Notes: generated by a model from the letters alone, not told the origin. DNA of 64,000 nt from F2B08 sp046260445 (GCA_046260445.1 JBHEPF010000127.1:1-64000); one strand, 5' to 3'. Numbered from the stretch's first letter, positions 8,421 to 17,552 are shown. Made by a program: numbers and translations.

Positions 8421-9145
8421 GTGACCTGACCGCCCTGCCAGAGGACGTCTTCGACCGGGTGCTCTGCGTCGTCGCCCACCCCGACGACATCGAGTACGGC
8501 CTGGCCGCCGCCGTCCACCGCTGGACCCAGGCGGGCAAGGAGGTCTCGTACTCCCTCCTCACCCGTGGGGAGGCGGGCATCGCGACGATGTCGCCCGAGG
8601 ATGCCGGGCCGGTCCGTGAGGCGGAGGAGATCGAGAGCGCGCGGATCGTCGGTGTGTCCGACGTCCGCTTCGGCGCGCATCACGACGGACGCGTCGACGA
8701 CGGCCTCGACGTGCGTCGGGACATCGCCCGTGAGATCCGGCGCACCCGCCCCGGCCTCGTCGTCGCCCAGAACTTCGACGTGCGGTTCCTCGGCGGAATG
8801 GTCAACCAGGCCGACCACCGGGCCGTCGGTCTCGCGACGCTCGACGCGGTCGCCGACGCCGGCAACCGTTGGATCTTCCCCGAGCTCCTCGACGAGGGCT
8901 TCGAGCCATGGGAAGGTGTCCGGCTGATCGCGATCACCGCGAGTCCGAGTCCGACGCACTTCGTCGACGTGGGCGACCACTTCGAGGCGGCGGTGGCCTC
9001 GCTCGAGGCGCACGACGCATACAACTCGGCGCTGCCGGAGAGCTTCCCCGCACCCCGGCGGCTGCTCGAGCAGATCCTCGGCGAGGGCGGTCGGCTGGCC
9101 GACGTCGAGTATGCGGTCGCCCTGGAGGTCATCGACCGCCGCTGA
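8417..9145 (+). CDS. PIG-L/LmbE family deacetylase
   Basis: A 242-residue zinc-dependent N-acetyl-sugar deacetylase-like protein. The zinc motif AHPDD lies at residues 20-24 and the second metal/catalytic motif QADHRAVG near residue 135. Relatives include MshB and Mca of mycothiol metabolism, but the protein is shorter than either and probably acts on another substrate. The GTG start overlaps the stress-protein stop. It converges on pepP with 12 bp between the stops. Confidence 0.88.
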   Translation: MSDLTALPEDVFDRVLCVVAHPDDIEYGLAAAVHRWTQAGKEVSYSLLTRGEAGIATMSPEDAGPVREAEEIESARIVGVSDVRFGAHHDGRVDDGLDVRRDIAREIRRTRPGLVVAQNFDVRFLGGMVNQADHRAVGLATLDAVADAGNRWIFPELLDEGFEPWEGVRLIAITASPSPTHFVDVGDHFEAAVASLEAHDAYNSALPESFPAPRRLLEQILGEGGRLADVEYAVALEVIDRR

Positions 9146-9164
9146 GCACGGCTAGGGTCAGCGG
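9139..9164. terminator. Short bidirectional hairpin containing both stop codons
   Basis: CCGCTGA (9139-9145) pairs with TCAGCGG (9158-9164) across a 12-nt loop. The two arms contain the stop codons of the convergent deacetylase and pepP genes. A 7-bp stem is modest and there is no U-tract. Confidence 0.35.
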
Positions 9165-10663
9165 GCCTGGACCTGCGCGATCCACTCCTCGACATCGTCA
9201 GCGGTGCGGGGCATGTGCGCCGAGAGGTTCTCGTGCCCGTCCTCGGTGACGAGCACGTCGTCCTCGATGCGCACGCCGATGCCGCGGAACCGCTCGGGAG
9301 CGAGCAGGTCGTCGGCCTTGAAGTACAGCCCCGGCTCGACGGTGAGGATCATGCCCGGCTTCAGCTCGCCATCCAGGTACTCCTCGCGGGTGGCGAGAGC
9401 GCAGTCGTGGACGTCGATGCCGAGATGGTGGCTCGTGCCGTGCACCATCCACCGGCGGTGGAACTGGCCGTGCTCCTTGTCGAGGGTGTCCTCGACGCTC
9501 ACGCCCTCCGGCAATAGGCCCCAGCCGTGCAGGTGCTCGGCGATGGCACGGATCGCTGCGGCGTGGACGTCACTGAACCTGTTGCCGGGCTTGACCGCGG
9601 CCAGGCCCGCCTCCTGGGCCGCGTAGACGGCATCGTAGATCTCGCGCTGGGCAGCGGTGAACGTGCCACTGGCCGGCAGGGTGCGGGTGACGTCGGCCGT
9701 GAAGAGCGAGTCGACCTCGACCCCGGCGTCCAGGAGGATGAGGTCCCCCTCGTCGATGTCTCCGGTGTTCTTGATCCAGTGCAGAGTGTTGGCGTGGTCG
9801 CCTGCGGCACAGATCGAGTCGTAGCCGACCCCGTTGCCCTGGTGCCGGGCGTGCAGGCTGAAGACGCCCTCGACCCATCGCTCTCCTCGCCCCTCCGCCA
9901 CAGCGCGCGGGAGGTCCGCGATGACCGCCTCGAAGCCGACCTTCGTTGCGTCGACCGCGTCCTGCATCTGCTTGATCTCCCACTCGTCCTTGACCATCCG
10001 CAGGTGGGAGAGCTCGTGGGCGAGGTCGTCGTCCTGATCGACCATGCCCTCCTCGGCCTGGCCGTGCTCGACACGTGCGGTGTCGAGCTGGGCGGTGAGG
10101 GCGTTGTCGGCGTCGCGGACCATCCTGATCGTGACCTGCCCGGCATCCTTGACAGCGGTGTCGGCGAACTCTGCGATGTCGCGGGCGCTGAGTCCCAGTT
10201 CGGCCTCGATGTCCTCAAGCGTCGGCCGGGCACCGACCCAGAACTCGCCGTAGCGGGCGTTGTCGAAGAACTCGTCGCTGTCCCGGTCGGCCAGCGGCTT
10301 GAAGAAGAGAACCGCCTCGTGGCCCGCCGGCGTGCCGTCCTCGCCGAAGCAAGGCTCGAGCACCAGTACCGCGTCAGGCTCACGGTCCGCACCGAGCCCG
10401 GTGAGGTGGGCGAAGGCGCTGTGCGGGCGGAACACGTAGTCGGTGTCGTTGGAGCGGACCTTGAGACCCCCGGCCGGGATGATGAGCCGTTCCCCCGGGT
10501 ATGCGGCGGAGACACTTTCGCGCCGGCGCGCTGCGAACTCGGCCGCCTCGGTGCGGGCGGGCCGCTCGTCGCTCCGAGGCGCCCAGCCGCTCTTGACGAA
10601 CTGGCGGAACTCGTCGGTCGTGAACCGGGAGCGGTTGTCGGTCTTCCTCTGCTCTTCACTCAC
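9158..10663 (-). CDS. pepP: Aminopeptidase P family (Xaa-Pro aminopeptidase)
   Basis: A 501-residue M24B metallopeptidase that releases N-terminal residues before proline. The N-terminal creatinase-like domain contains RPHSAFAHLTGL. The C-terminal pita-bread domain has the metal ligands in LLDAGVEVDSLFTADVTRT (two Asp), HGTSHHLGIDVHD (His), TVEPGLYF (Glu) and GIGVRIEDDVLV (Glu). The start is the GTG at 10663. The length is normal for actinobacterial PepP. Confidence 0.94.
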   Translation of the reverse strand: MSEEQRKTDNRSRFTTDEFRQFVKSGWAPRSDERPARTEAAEFAARRRESVSAAYPGERLIIPAGGLKVRSNDTDYVFRPHSAFAHLTGLGADREPDAVLVLEPCFGEDGTPAGHEAVLFFKPLADRDSDEFFDNARYGEFWVGARPTLEDIEAELGLSARDIAEFADTAVKDAGQVTIRMVRDADNALTAQLDTARVEHGQAEEGMVDQDDDLAHELSHLRMVKDEWEIKQMQDAVDATKVGFEAVIADLPRAVAEGRGERWVEGVFSLHARHQGNGVGYDSICAAGDHANTLHWIKNTGDIDEGDLILLDAGVEVDSLFTADVTRTLPASGTFTAAQREIYDAVYAAQEAGLAAVKPGNRFSDVHAAAIRAIAEHLHGWGLLPEGVSVEDTLDKEHGQFHRRWMVHGTSHHLGIDVHDCALATREEYLDGELKPGMILTVEPGLYFKADDLLAPERFRGIGVRIEDDVLVTEDGHENLSAHMPRTADDVEEWIAQVQAR

Positions 10664-10745
10664 CCCGCCATGGTGTCATGGGTCTCCCGTCTCCCGGCTC
10701 ATCCGCGAGTCCCTCGGCTCAAGTGGGTTGTGAGGGGGGCACACA

Positions 10746-10805
10746 TCGAGAGTGCACGACTTGCCGCGCCGCGGCGGGTGCATGCGGCAAGTCGTGCACT
10801 CTCGA
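10746..10805. repeat. Perfect 22-bp inverted repeat (hairpin)
   Basis: The arms 10746-10767 and 10784-10805 are perfect reverse complements around a 16-nt GC-rich loop. The hairpin lies 14 bp beyond the glpD stop and upstream of pepP, so a glpD terminator is the simplest role. The arms begin with TCGAGAGTGCACGACTTGCC. No T-tract follows on either side, and the perfection over 22 bp is more than a terminator needs. Confidence 0.8.
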
Positions 10806-10819
10806 CAGATGAGGCCGCC

Positions 10820-12535
10820 TCAGCGCGGGGTCTCACTCACCACGGTGCGGGCCTCGTTGCTGCTCTCGTCGTCCGGGAGGCTCTGGCTCGTCATCTCAGC
10901 CTCGACCCGGCGCCGGTACAGGTCGATCTCCCACGCGATGCGCTCCTCGTCCCACCCGAGCAGCGGGGCCATCAACCGGGCGGCAGGCCCGGCGGCGGCC
11001 AACCCGCGGTCCCGGGCCTCGATCGAGATCCGCGTCCGCCGGGTGAGCACGTCCGTGAGGTGCAGCGCACCCTCGGCAGCGGCCGCGTAGACGACCTCGA
11101 CCTTGAGGTGCTGCTCCCCGCCGGGGAGGAGCTCGCCGAGGCTCGGGTCGACCTGGATGAGCGTCATGAGCTCCTTGGTCAGGGTGCCGTACCGCTCGAG
11201 GAGGGTCTCGATCGCCATGATGTCGAGGTCGGTGCCGCGCGCGAGGATGTGCGGCCGTTCGTTGAGCCAGTCCCAGCCGATCGCACCCGCAAGGGGGATC
11301 GTCTCGGTGATCGACTCCGGCATCTCCTTGCCGAGGTCCTCCAGGGCGAGGTCGACGGCATCCTTGGCCATGACCCGGTAGGTCGTGTACTTGCCGCCGG
11401 CGACGAGCACGAGGCCCGGAGCGGGACTCGCACAGACGTGCTCGCGGGAGATCTTGGTCGTCGTCGCGACGTCGTCGGGGTCGGTCGGTGCGATGAGCGG
11501 CCGGAGGCCGACGAAGACGCCGTCGATGTCGTCCCGCGAGAGCGGGGTGACCAGGACCTCGTTGACCGTGTCGAGGAGGTAGTCGATGTCCGCCGACGTC
11601 GCGGCCGGGTGCTGCTTGTCGTACTTCCACGGGGTGTCGGTCGTCCCGATGAGCCAGTGCTCGTCCCACGGGATGATGAAGAGGACCGACTTCTCGGTGC
11701 GCAGGATGACCCCCGTCTGGGCCGTGATCCGGTCCTTCGGGACGACGAGGTGGACACCCTTGCTCGCCGTGACCTTGAGCGGACCGTCCGTGCCGAGCAT
11801 GTCCTGGATCTCGTCGGTCCACACCCCCGTCGCAGAGATGACGTGGCGGGCCCGGATCGTCACACGACGCCCGTCGGTGTCGTCGACGGCGACGACACCG
11901 ACCACCCGTCCGTCGTCGTCGCGCACGAGCTCCTCGGCCTTGATCCGGTTGGCGACGTGGGCGCCGTGCTGGGCGGCCGTGAGGACGAGCTCGAGGACGA
12001 ACCGCGCGTCGTCGACCTGGGCGTCGTAGTACTGGATGGCGCCACTCAGCACCGACGGCTTGAGGCTCGGCATGAGCTGCAAGGCGTTCTTCTTGCGCAG
12101 GTGCCGGTGTCGAGGCATCCCGCCGGTCTGCCGGATCCCGAAGGCCAGGCCGTCGTAGAGCGCGATCCCGGAGCCCACGTAGAAGCGCTCCCAGGCCGGC
12201 TTGGAGAGGGGGTACAGGAAGGAGACCGGCCGCACGAGGTGGGGGGCGATCTTGCCGAGGAGCAGGCCGCGCTCCTGGAGCGCCTCGTGGACCAGCCCGA
12301 AGTCGAGCATCTCGAGGTAGCGGAGTCCACCGTGGATGAGCTTGCTGGAGCGCGACGACGTACCGCTCGAGTAGTCGCGGGCCTCGATGAGCCCGGTCGA
12401 CAGCCCCCGGGTCACGGCGTCGAGGGCGACGCCGCCGCGGACGACACCGCCCCCGATGACGAGCACGTCGAGCGGCTCCTCCGAATCCGCCATCCGCTCG
12501 ATCGCCGCAGCCCGTGAGTGCCCGTTCAGTGTCAT
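10820..12535 (-). CDS. glpD: Glycerol-3-phosphate dehydrogenase (FAD)
   Basis: A 571-residue flavoprotein oxidising glycerol-3-phosphate to dihydroxyacetone phosphate at the membrane. The family motif SSGTSSRSSKLIHGGLRYLE is intact (residues ~56-75), as are GVHLVVPKD and PWDEHWLIGTTDTPW, and the C-terminal DAO_C domain is present. The Rossmann turn is unusual: GGGVVRGG at residues 28-35 carries Arg33 where the third Gly of GxGxxG is expected. The gene follows glpK by 14 bp, giving a glpKD operon. No glpF is visible. Confidence 0.93.
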   Translation of the reverse strand: MTLNGHSRAAAIERMADSEEPLDVLVIGGGVVRGGVALDAVTRGLSTGLIEARDYSSGTSSRSSKLIHGGLRYLEMLDFGLVHEALQERGLLLGKIAPHLVRPVSFLYPLSKPAWERFYVGSGIALYDGLAFGIRQTGGMPRHRHLRKKNALQLMPSLKPSVLSGAIQYYDAQVDDARFVLELVLTAAQHGAHVANRIKAEELVRDDDGRVVGVVAVDDTDGRRVTIRARHVISATGVWTDEIQDMLGTDGPLKVTASKGVHLVVPKDRITAQTGVILRTEKSVLFIIPWDEHWLIGTTDTPWKYDKQHPAATSADIDYLLDTVNEVLVTPLSRDDIDGVFVGLRPLIAPTDPDDVATTTKISREHVCASPAPGLVLVAGGKYTTYRVMAKDAVDLALEDLGKEMPESITETIPLAGAIGWDWLNERPHILARGTDLDIMAIETLLERYGTLTKELMTLIQVDPSLGELLPGGEQHLKVEVVYAAAAEGALHLTDVLTRRTRISIEARDRGLAAAGPAARLMAPLLGWDEERIAWEIDLYRRRVEAEMTSQSLPDDESSNEARTVVSETPR

Positions 12536-12549
12536 GCCACTACGTCCTT

Positions 12550-14076
12550 TCAGACCACGTCGACCCAGTCGAGCGTGCGCTCGACCGCTTTCTGCCAGCC
12601 CGCATACCCGTCGCGACGCTGGTCCTCGCTCCAGGTGGGCTCCCAGCGCCGCTCCTCGTGCCAGTTGGCCACGAGCTCATCGGTGCTCGCCCAGACTCCC
12701 GTCGCCAGTCCGGCGGCGTATGCGGCGCCCAGGGCGGTCGTCTCGGCCACCTCCGGCTTGCTCACCGGCACCCCGAGGATGTCGGCCTGCAGCTGCATAC
12801 AGAGGTTATTGCCGGTGACGCCGCCGTCGACGCGCAGCACGTCGAGGTCGATGGTGCCGCCGTTGGCCTCCACGTCGGCGACCATCGCGTCGGCGACGTC
12901 CCTCGTCTGGTAGCAGATCGCCTCGAGGGTGGCCCGGGCAAGGTGGGCGCCCGTGTTGTAGCGCGACATCCCGACGATCGCGCCACGTGCGTCACTTCGC
13001 CAGTACGGCGCGAACAGCCCGGAGAAGGCCGGGACGAAGTACATCCCGCCGGTGTCCTCGACGCTGCGGGCGAGCGTCTCGACCTCGCCGGCGCCGCTGA
13101 TGATCCCGAGCTGGTCGCGCAGCCACTGGACCGCGCTGCCGGTCACCGCGATCGAGCCCTCCAGCGCATACACGGGGTCATCGTCACCGAAGCGGTAGGC
13201 GACCGTCGTGAGCAGCCCGTGCTGACTGCGCACGATCTCGGTGCCGGTGCTCATGAGCATGAAGTTGCCGGTGCCGTAGGTGTTCTTCGCCATCCCCGGC
13301 GTGAAGCACACCTGGCCCACGGTCGCCGCCTGCTGGTCCCCGAGGACGCCGGTGATCGGCACCTCGGCGCCGCGCAGCCCGATGGTCGTCCCGTATGCGG
13401 TGGCATGGCTGCTCGAGGCGATCGCCGGGAGCATCTCGCGCGGGATCCCGAAGAAGCCGAGCAGCTCCTCGTCCCAGTCGAGGGTCTGCAGGTCCATGAG
13501 CATCGTCCGGCTCGCGTTGGTCACGTCGGTGACGTGCCGGCCCCCGTCGGGCCCACCCGTGAGGTTCCAGACGACCCAGCTGTCGGGGGTGCCGAAGAGC
13601 GCCTCGCCGCGCTCGGCCATGGCGCGCAGCCCGTCGACGTTCTCGAGCAGCCACTGGACCTTGCCGGCCGAGAAGTAGGGGGCCGGCGGCAGCCCGGCCT
13701 TGCGGCGGATGACGTCGCCACGGCCGTCGCTGTCGAGGGCCTTGGCGATGGAGTCGGTCCGGGTGTCCTGCCACACGATCGCGTTGTGGAGCGGTCGCCC
13801 GGTGCGCCGGTCCCAGACGATGGCGGTCTCGCGCTGGTTCGTGATGCCGATGGCGGCCAGGTCGCTCGGCGCGAGGCGCGCCTTGGTCAGGGCCGACTGG
13901 ATCGCGGTCTCGGTGCGCTCCCAGATCTCGAGGGGGTTGTGCTCGACCCAGCCGGCGCGGGGGAGGATCTGCTCGTGCTCGAGCTGGTGGCGGGTGACCT
14001 CGCGTCCCTCGGTGTCGAACACCATGAACCGCGTGCTCGTCGTCCCCTGGTCCACGGCGCCCACGAAGTCAGCCAT
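12550..14076 (-). CDS. glpK: Glycerol kinase
   Basis: A 508-residue FGGY kinase phosphorylating glycerol with ATP. It has the N-terminal AVDQGTTSTRFMVFD phosphate loop, GITNQRETAIVWDRRTG, the substrate region YGTGNFMLM, and the C-terminal LRVDGGVTGNNLCMQLQAD motif. The length is normal. It is the first gene of glpKD. AGCCTA on the plus strand (TAGGCT on the coding strand) lies 6 nt before the ATG, indicating a leaderless transcript. Confidence 0.95.
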   Translation of the reverse strand: MADFVGAVDQGTTSTRFMVFDTEGREVTRHQLEHEQILPRAGWVEHNPLEIWERTETAIQSALTKARLAPSDLAAIGITNQRETAIVWDRRTGRPLHNAIVWQDTRTDSIAKALDSDGRGDVIRRKAGLPPAPYFSAGKVQWLLENVDGLRAMAERGEALFGTPDSWVVWNLTGGPDGGRHVTDVTNASRTMLMDLQTLDWDEELLGFFGIPREMLPAIASSSHATAYGTTIGLRGAEVPITGVLGDQQAATVGQVCFTPGMAKNTYGTGNFMLMSTGTEIVRSQHGLLTTVAYRFGDDDPVYALEGSIAVTGSAVQWLRDQLGIISGAGEVETLARSVEDTGGMYFVPAFSGLFAPYWRSDARGAIVGMSRYNTGAHLARATLEAICYQTRDVADAMVADVEANGGTIDLDVLRVDGGVTGNNLCMQLQADILGVPVSKPEVAETTALGAAYAAGLATGVWASTDELVANWHEERRWEPTWSEDQRRDGYAGWQKAVERTLDWVDVV

Positions 14077-14082
14077 GCTCTC

Positions 14083-14088
14083 AGCCTA
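14083..14088 (-). promoter_or_regulatory. Leaderless-type -10 element for glpK
   Basis: TAGGCT on the minus strand ends 6 nt before the glpK ATG (14076). No ribosome-binding site is seen. Confidence 0.45.
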
Positions 14089-14124
14089 GTCGGGCCGAAA
14101 GGACGCCCTCGCGCGCGCCGGCGC

Positions 14125-14134
14125 TGTGGATAAC
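14125..14134 (+). promoter_or_regulatory. TGTGGATAAC motif, upstream of AbiEi-like gene
   Basis: The GTG within the motif begins 48 nt before the ATG at 14174. The same TGTGGAYAAC element occurs at nearly the same distance before the genes at 17651 and 59529 (minus). A CACGAT hexamer sits 35 nt downstream of the motif and 7 nt before the ATG. It resembles a DnaA box, but the fixed position suggests a transcription signal. Confidence 0.5.
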
Positions 14135-14173
14135 TTCGGGGTCCACCTGCCGGTTGCTGCCACGATCTGGGCC

Positions 14174-15091
14174 ATGGATGAGCGACTTGTGGATCTCGCC
14201 CGCGCCCGGGGAGGGCTGGTCACCGTGCCGGAGGCGGCGCGGCTCGGCGTCTCACCCGCGCGGCTGAACCGGCTCCGGGCCGCAGGTCTGCTCGCCCACG
14301 TGCGCCGGGGGGCGTATGCGCTGGCCGACACCTGGTCGGCTGCACCCGAGACGGAGCGGTATGCGCTGCGCACCCGCGCCGTCCTACGCACCCGTCCTGG
14401 GGTGGCGGCGAGCCATCACGCTGCCCTGACCCTCGCGGGAGGGCCCACCTGGGGGGTCCCACTCGATCGGATCGATGTCGTCGATGTCGCAGGGAACGCC
14501 ACCCGCGTGCGCAGCAAGGCCGGCCTCGTCGTCCACCCTCGTCCCGCCGGGTCCCAGCCGGTGGCGGACACCCTGGGTGACCTTCGCGTGTCCGTCCCGA
14601 CGGCGCTGCTCCAGATGGCGCGCGACACCTCGCCCATGGTGTTCGCGGCCGCTCTCGACCAGGCTCTTCGGGCGGGACTGACGACGACCGGCGAGGTGGG
14701 CGCGGCCCTGCGCCGCGACGACGAGCGGGCCCGGTGGGTGCGCCAGGCCGCGGACCTGCTCGCCGGGGCGGACCCGCTCAGCCCGTGTGTCGAGGCGACA
14801 CGACTGAGGGTCCTCGTCACCGACATGGGGTTCCGGCCGCGTCTGCGAGTCCCGATCCCGTTGCCTGGCGATGGTGCGCTCGTCCGACCCGAGCTCGTGA
14901 TCGGCGCGTCGATCGCGGTCTCGCGCACGGCATACCCGGAGAGCAAGCGGGAGCGGCTGCGGGAGATGGGGGTGGCCGTCGCCCTGGTCCCGGATGCGGA
15001 CCTCGACCATCCCCACCTGGTGGCGGCGTCGATCGCGGGCGCGATGCGTGAGCTCGACCTGCTCCGGCTCGGTCGGGCGCGGGGAGCGTGA
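14174..15091 (+). CDS. AbiEi-like (type IV antitoxin family) DNA-binding protein
   Basis: A 305-residue protein. The N-terminal ~55 residues form the winged-helix AbiEi antitoxin domain (GGLVTVPEAARLGVSPARLNRL then RRGAYAL). The middle is a transcription-factor-like region (ASHHAALTLAG, GLVVHPR), and the C-terminal ~100 residues resemble the DUF559/Vsr-like fold that often ends these proteins. No AbiEii nucleotidyltransferase toxin lies next to it, so it is a solitary family member and not a shown toxin-antitoxin pair. I use the ATG at 14174; a GTG at 14126 belongs to the upstream TGTGGATAAC motif. Confidence 0.75.
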   Translation: MDERLVDLARARGGLVTVPEAARLGVSPARLNRLRAAGLLAHVRRGAYALADTWSAAPETERYALRTRAVLRTRPGVAASHHAALTLAGGPTWGVPLDRIDVVDVAGNATRVRSKAGLVVHPRPAGSQPVADTLGDLRVSVPTALLQMARDTSPMVFAAALDQALRAGLTTTGEVGAALRRDDERARWVRQAADLLAGADPLSPCVEATRLRVLVTDMGFRPRLRVPIPLPGDGALVRPELVIGASIAVSRTAYPESKRERLREMGVAVALVPDADLDHPHLVAASIAGAMRELDLLRLGRARGA

Positions 15092-15183
15092 GCAAGCGCA
15101 CGCAGGTCCGCTCTCGTCGCCGCTCGACGGTCGCGGGAGGATGGGGACGACCCCGACAGACGCCCGATGAAGGAGCATGACTG

Positions 15184-15714
15184 ATGCAGTTCGGCCGCAG
15201 CTATGAGGAGTTCGAGGTCGGCGCGACCTACAAGCACTGGCCCGGTAAGACGGTCACCGAGTACGACGACCACCTCTTCTGTCTGCTCACGATGAACCAC
15301 CACCCGCTCCACCTGGACGAGCACTACGCCCAGGAGACCACGCAGTTCGGCAGGAACGTCGTCGTCGGAAACTACGTGTACTCCCTGCTCCTCGGCATGT
15401 CGGTGCCCGACATCTCCGGCAAGGCGATCGCCAACCTCGAGGTCGAGAGCCTGCGGCACGTCGCCCCGACCTTCCACGGCGACACCCTCTATGGCGAGAC
15501 CACCGTCCTGGACAAGTGGGAGAGCACGAGCAAGGACGACCGGGGCGTCGTCTATGTCGAGAGCATCGCCTACAACCAGGACGGCAAGGTCGTCTGCATC
15601 TTCCGTCGCAAGGTCATGGTGCCCAAGGAGAACTACCTCGAGGCGCGCGGCGGCGAGCAACCCGGCCGACCGGTCCCGCAGCCGGACAAGAACTGGGAGG
15701 GCCCGGCGAAGTAG
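15184..15714 (+). CDS. MaoC-like hydratase
   Basis: A 176-residue single hot-dog-fold protein of the MaoC dehydratase family, hydrating enoyl- or mesaconyl-type CoA substrates. The hydratase motif is seen in LTMNHHPLHLDEHYAQ followed by FGRNVVVGNYV. The ATG follows a GGAG-containing stretch. It is monocistronic, with a PHP-domain gene 50 bp downstream. The similarity to mesaconyl-CoA hydratases is in length and motif only. Confidence 0.85.
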   Translation: MQFGRSYEEFEVGATYKHWPGKTVTEYDDHLFCLLTMNHHPLHLDEHYAQETTQFGRNVVVGNYVYSLLLGMSVPDISGKAIANLEVESLRHVAPTFHGDTLYGETTVLDKWESTSKDDRGVVYVESIAYNQDGKVVCIFRRKVMVPKENYLEARGGEQPGRPVPQPDKNWEGPAK

Positions 15715-15764
15715 CCAAGGTGTTCGCACCCACCGGTGTGGGTGGGCGCTGGCAGACTCGCAGC

Positions 15765-16613
15765 ATGCAGATCGACCTCCACACCCACTCCTCGGTCAGC
15801 GATGGCACGGAGACCCCGGCCGAGGTCATGGAGTCGGCAGTCCGGGCCGGGCTCGACGTGGTCGCGCTCACCGACCATGACACCGTCGGTGGTTGGGCGG
15901 AGGCCGCCGAGGCCGCGCAGAGGGTCGGGGTCGGGCTGGTGCGGGGCATCGAGATCTCCTGCCGGCGGGATGGCGGCAGCATCCACCTCCTCGGCTATCT
16001 CACGACCCCGGACGACCCCGACCTCATGGGCGAGCTGGCGCAGGCCCGCGAGTCTCGGCTCACCCGAATGGACACGATCGTCGGCAGGCTCGCCGCGGAC
16101 GACATCCCCATCACGATCGAGCAGGTGCAGGCTCAGCTCGCCGAGGGTGCCACGCTCGGCCGGCCGCACCTCGCCGACGCACTCATCGAGGTGGGGGTGG
16201 TCGATGACCGCACCGAGGCGTTCAGCCGGTTCCTGCACAACGAGAGCCCGTACTACGTGGGCTACTACGCTCCCGACCCGGTGCGGGCGGTGGAGCTCGT
16301 CGTGGCCGCCGGGGGAGTCGCCGTGGTCGCTCATCCCTACACGAGCCGGATGCGACGCTGCGTCGATCCTGAGCTCATCGCGGACATGGCCGCTGCCGGG
16401 ATGCTCGGCATCGAGGTCGACCACCGCGACCACACCGACAGCGCGCGCCGGGAGCTGCGTGGCATCGCCTCCGAGCTCGGGCTCGTCGTGACCGGCTCCA
16501 GCGACTACCACGGTGCCGGCAAGCCCAACCTCATCGGCGAGAACCGCACCGACCCCGGGTCGTTCGAGGCGATCGTCGAAGCCGCTTCCGGCACCGACTA
16601 CCTACCGGTCTGA
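15765..16613 (+). CDS. PHP-domain metallophosphoesterase
   Basis: A 282-residue PHP protein resembling the RNase AM/YciV group. The metal motif DLHTHSSVSDGTETP is at residues 3-17, ALTDHDTVGGW at ~37, and the distal motifs AVVAHPYTS and GSSDYHGAGKP near residues ~187 and ~249. These supply the His/Asp ligands of a trinuclear site. The ATG at 15765 gives the expected N-terminus; the open frame continues upstream over the MaoC gene in another frame and was ignored. Confidence 0.88.
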   Translation: MQIDLHTHSSVSDGTETPAEVMESAVRAGLDVVALTDHDTVGGWAEAAEAAQRVGVGLVRGIEISCRRDGGSIHLLGYLTTPDDPDLMGELAQARESRLTRMDTIVGRLAADDIPITIEQVQAQLAEGATLGRPHLADALIEVGVVDDRTEAFSRFLHNESPYYVGYYAPDPVRAVELVVAAGGVAVVAHPYTSRMRRCVDPELIADMAAAGMLGIEVDHRDHTDSARRELRGIASELGLVVTGSSDYHGAGKPNLIGENRTDPGSFEAIVEAASGTDYLPV

Positions 16614-16697
16614 GGAGCATCTACTGGCAGGACGGTTGGCGGGACCGACTGGTGGACCGGTGAGGTCCAGTGCCGCGTCGTCGCCCATCCTGGGGGC

Positions 16698-17552
16698 ATG
16701 CGCGCTGATGCCATCCTCACCCTCTCCTGCCCCGACCGGCCCGGGATCGTCGCGGCCGTGAGCCAGGTGCTCTTCGAACACGGCGCCAACATCGAGGAGA
16801 GCCAGCAGTTCGACGATGTCAGGACCGACCGGTTCTTCATGCGGATCGCGTTCTCCATCGCCGAGGGAGGGCCGAACGTCGAGCAGTGGCGGGGCATCCT
16901 GGCGCCGACGGCCGAGCGTCTCGGGATGGAGTGGGCCGTCTGGGACGGACACCGGCCGTTCCGCACGATGGTCATGGTGAGCCGCTTCGGCCACTGCCTC
17001 AACGACCTGCTGTTCCGCTGGAAGAGCGGCGCTCTCAACATCGACATCCCGGTCATCGTCTCCAACCACCCCGATCTCGGGCCCCTCGCGGCGATGTACG
17101 GCATCCCGTTCGTCGTCATCCCCGTCTCGACCGCGACCAAGGACGAGGCGGAGGCTCGCGTGCGGGACGTCATCGCCGAGCACGACATCGACCTGGTGGT
17201 CCTGGCGCGCTACATGCAGATCCTCTCCGACGGCCTCTCCCGAGACCTCTCCGGCCGGGTCATCAACATCCACCACTCATTCCTGCCCTCGTTCAAGGGC
17301 GCCAAGCCCTACCACCAGGCCTTCGGTCGTGGTGTCAAGCTCGTCGGGGCCACCGCCCACTACGTCACGGCGGACCTGGACGAGGGACCGATCATCGAGC
17401 AGGACGTCGTGCGCGTCGATCACCGGATGGCGGCCGACGATCTCGTGCGAGCCGGCGAGGAGTGCGAGTCGAGGGTGCTCGCCCGCGCGGTGAAGTGGCA
17501 CTCCGAGAGCCGGGTTTTGCTGAACGGCGACCGGACCGTCGTCTTCAGCTGA
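16698..17552 (+). CDS. purU: Formyltetrahydrofolate deformylase
   Basis: A 284-residue enzyme hydrolysing 10-formyl-THF to formate and THF. The N-terminal ACT domain (residues ~5-80) contains CPDRPGIVAAVSQVLFEHGA. The C-terminal formyltransferase domain has VISN-like loops (VIVSNHPDLGPLA), the catalytic NIHHSFLPSFKGAKPYHQA and TAHYVTADLDEGPII with the catalytic Asp. It balances the folate one-carbon pool, which may matter here because the window also encodes betaine demethylation to THF. Confidence 0.94.
   Translation: MRADAILTLSCPDRPGIVAAVSQVLFEHGANIEESQQFDDVRTDRFFMRIAFSIAEGGPNVEQWRGILAPTAERLGMEWAVWDGHRPFRTMVMVSRFGHCLNDLLFRWKSGALNIDIPVIVSNHPDLGPLAAMYGIPFVVIPVSTATKDEAEARVRDVIAEHDIDLVVLARYMQILSDGLSRDLSGRVINIHHSFLPSFKGAKPYHQAFGRGVKLVGATAHYVTADLDEGPIIEQDVVRVDHRMAADDLVRAGEECESRVLARAVKWHSESRVLLNGDRTVVFS

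Noticed and set aside
9527..12517. 996-codon plus-strand frame spanning pepP and glpD
   Set aside because: It runs over two well-supported opposite-strand genes and the intergenic palindrome; no domain is recognisable.
14125..14133. TGTGGATAA as a DnaA box and possible replication origin
   Set aside because: It is a single site without a cluster of boxes, AT-rich segment, dnaA or dnaN; the fixed distance to start codons fits a transcription signal better.
14174..15091. Type IV toxin-antitoxin system at the AbiEi-like gene
   Set aside because: No AbiEii-like nucleotidyltransferase lies on either side; the next gene is a MaoC hydratase.
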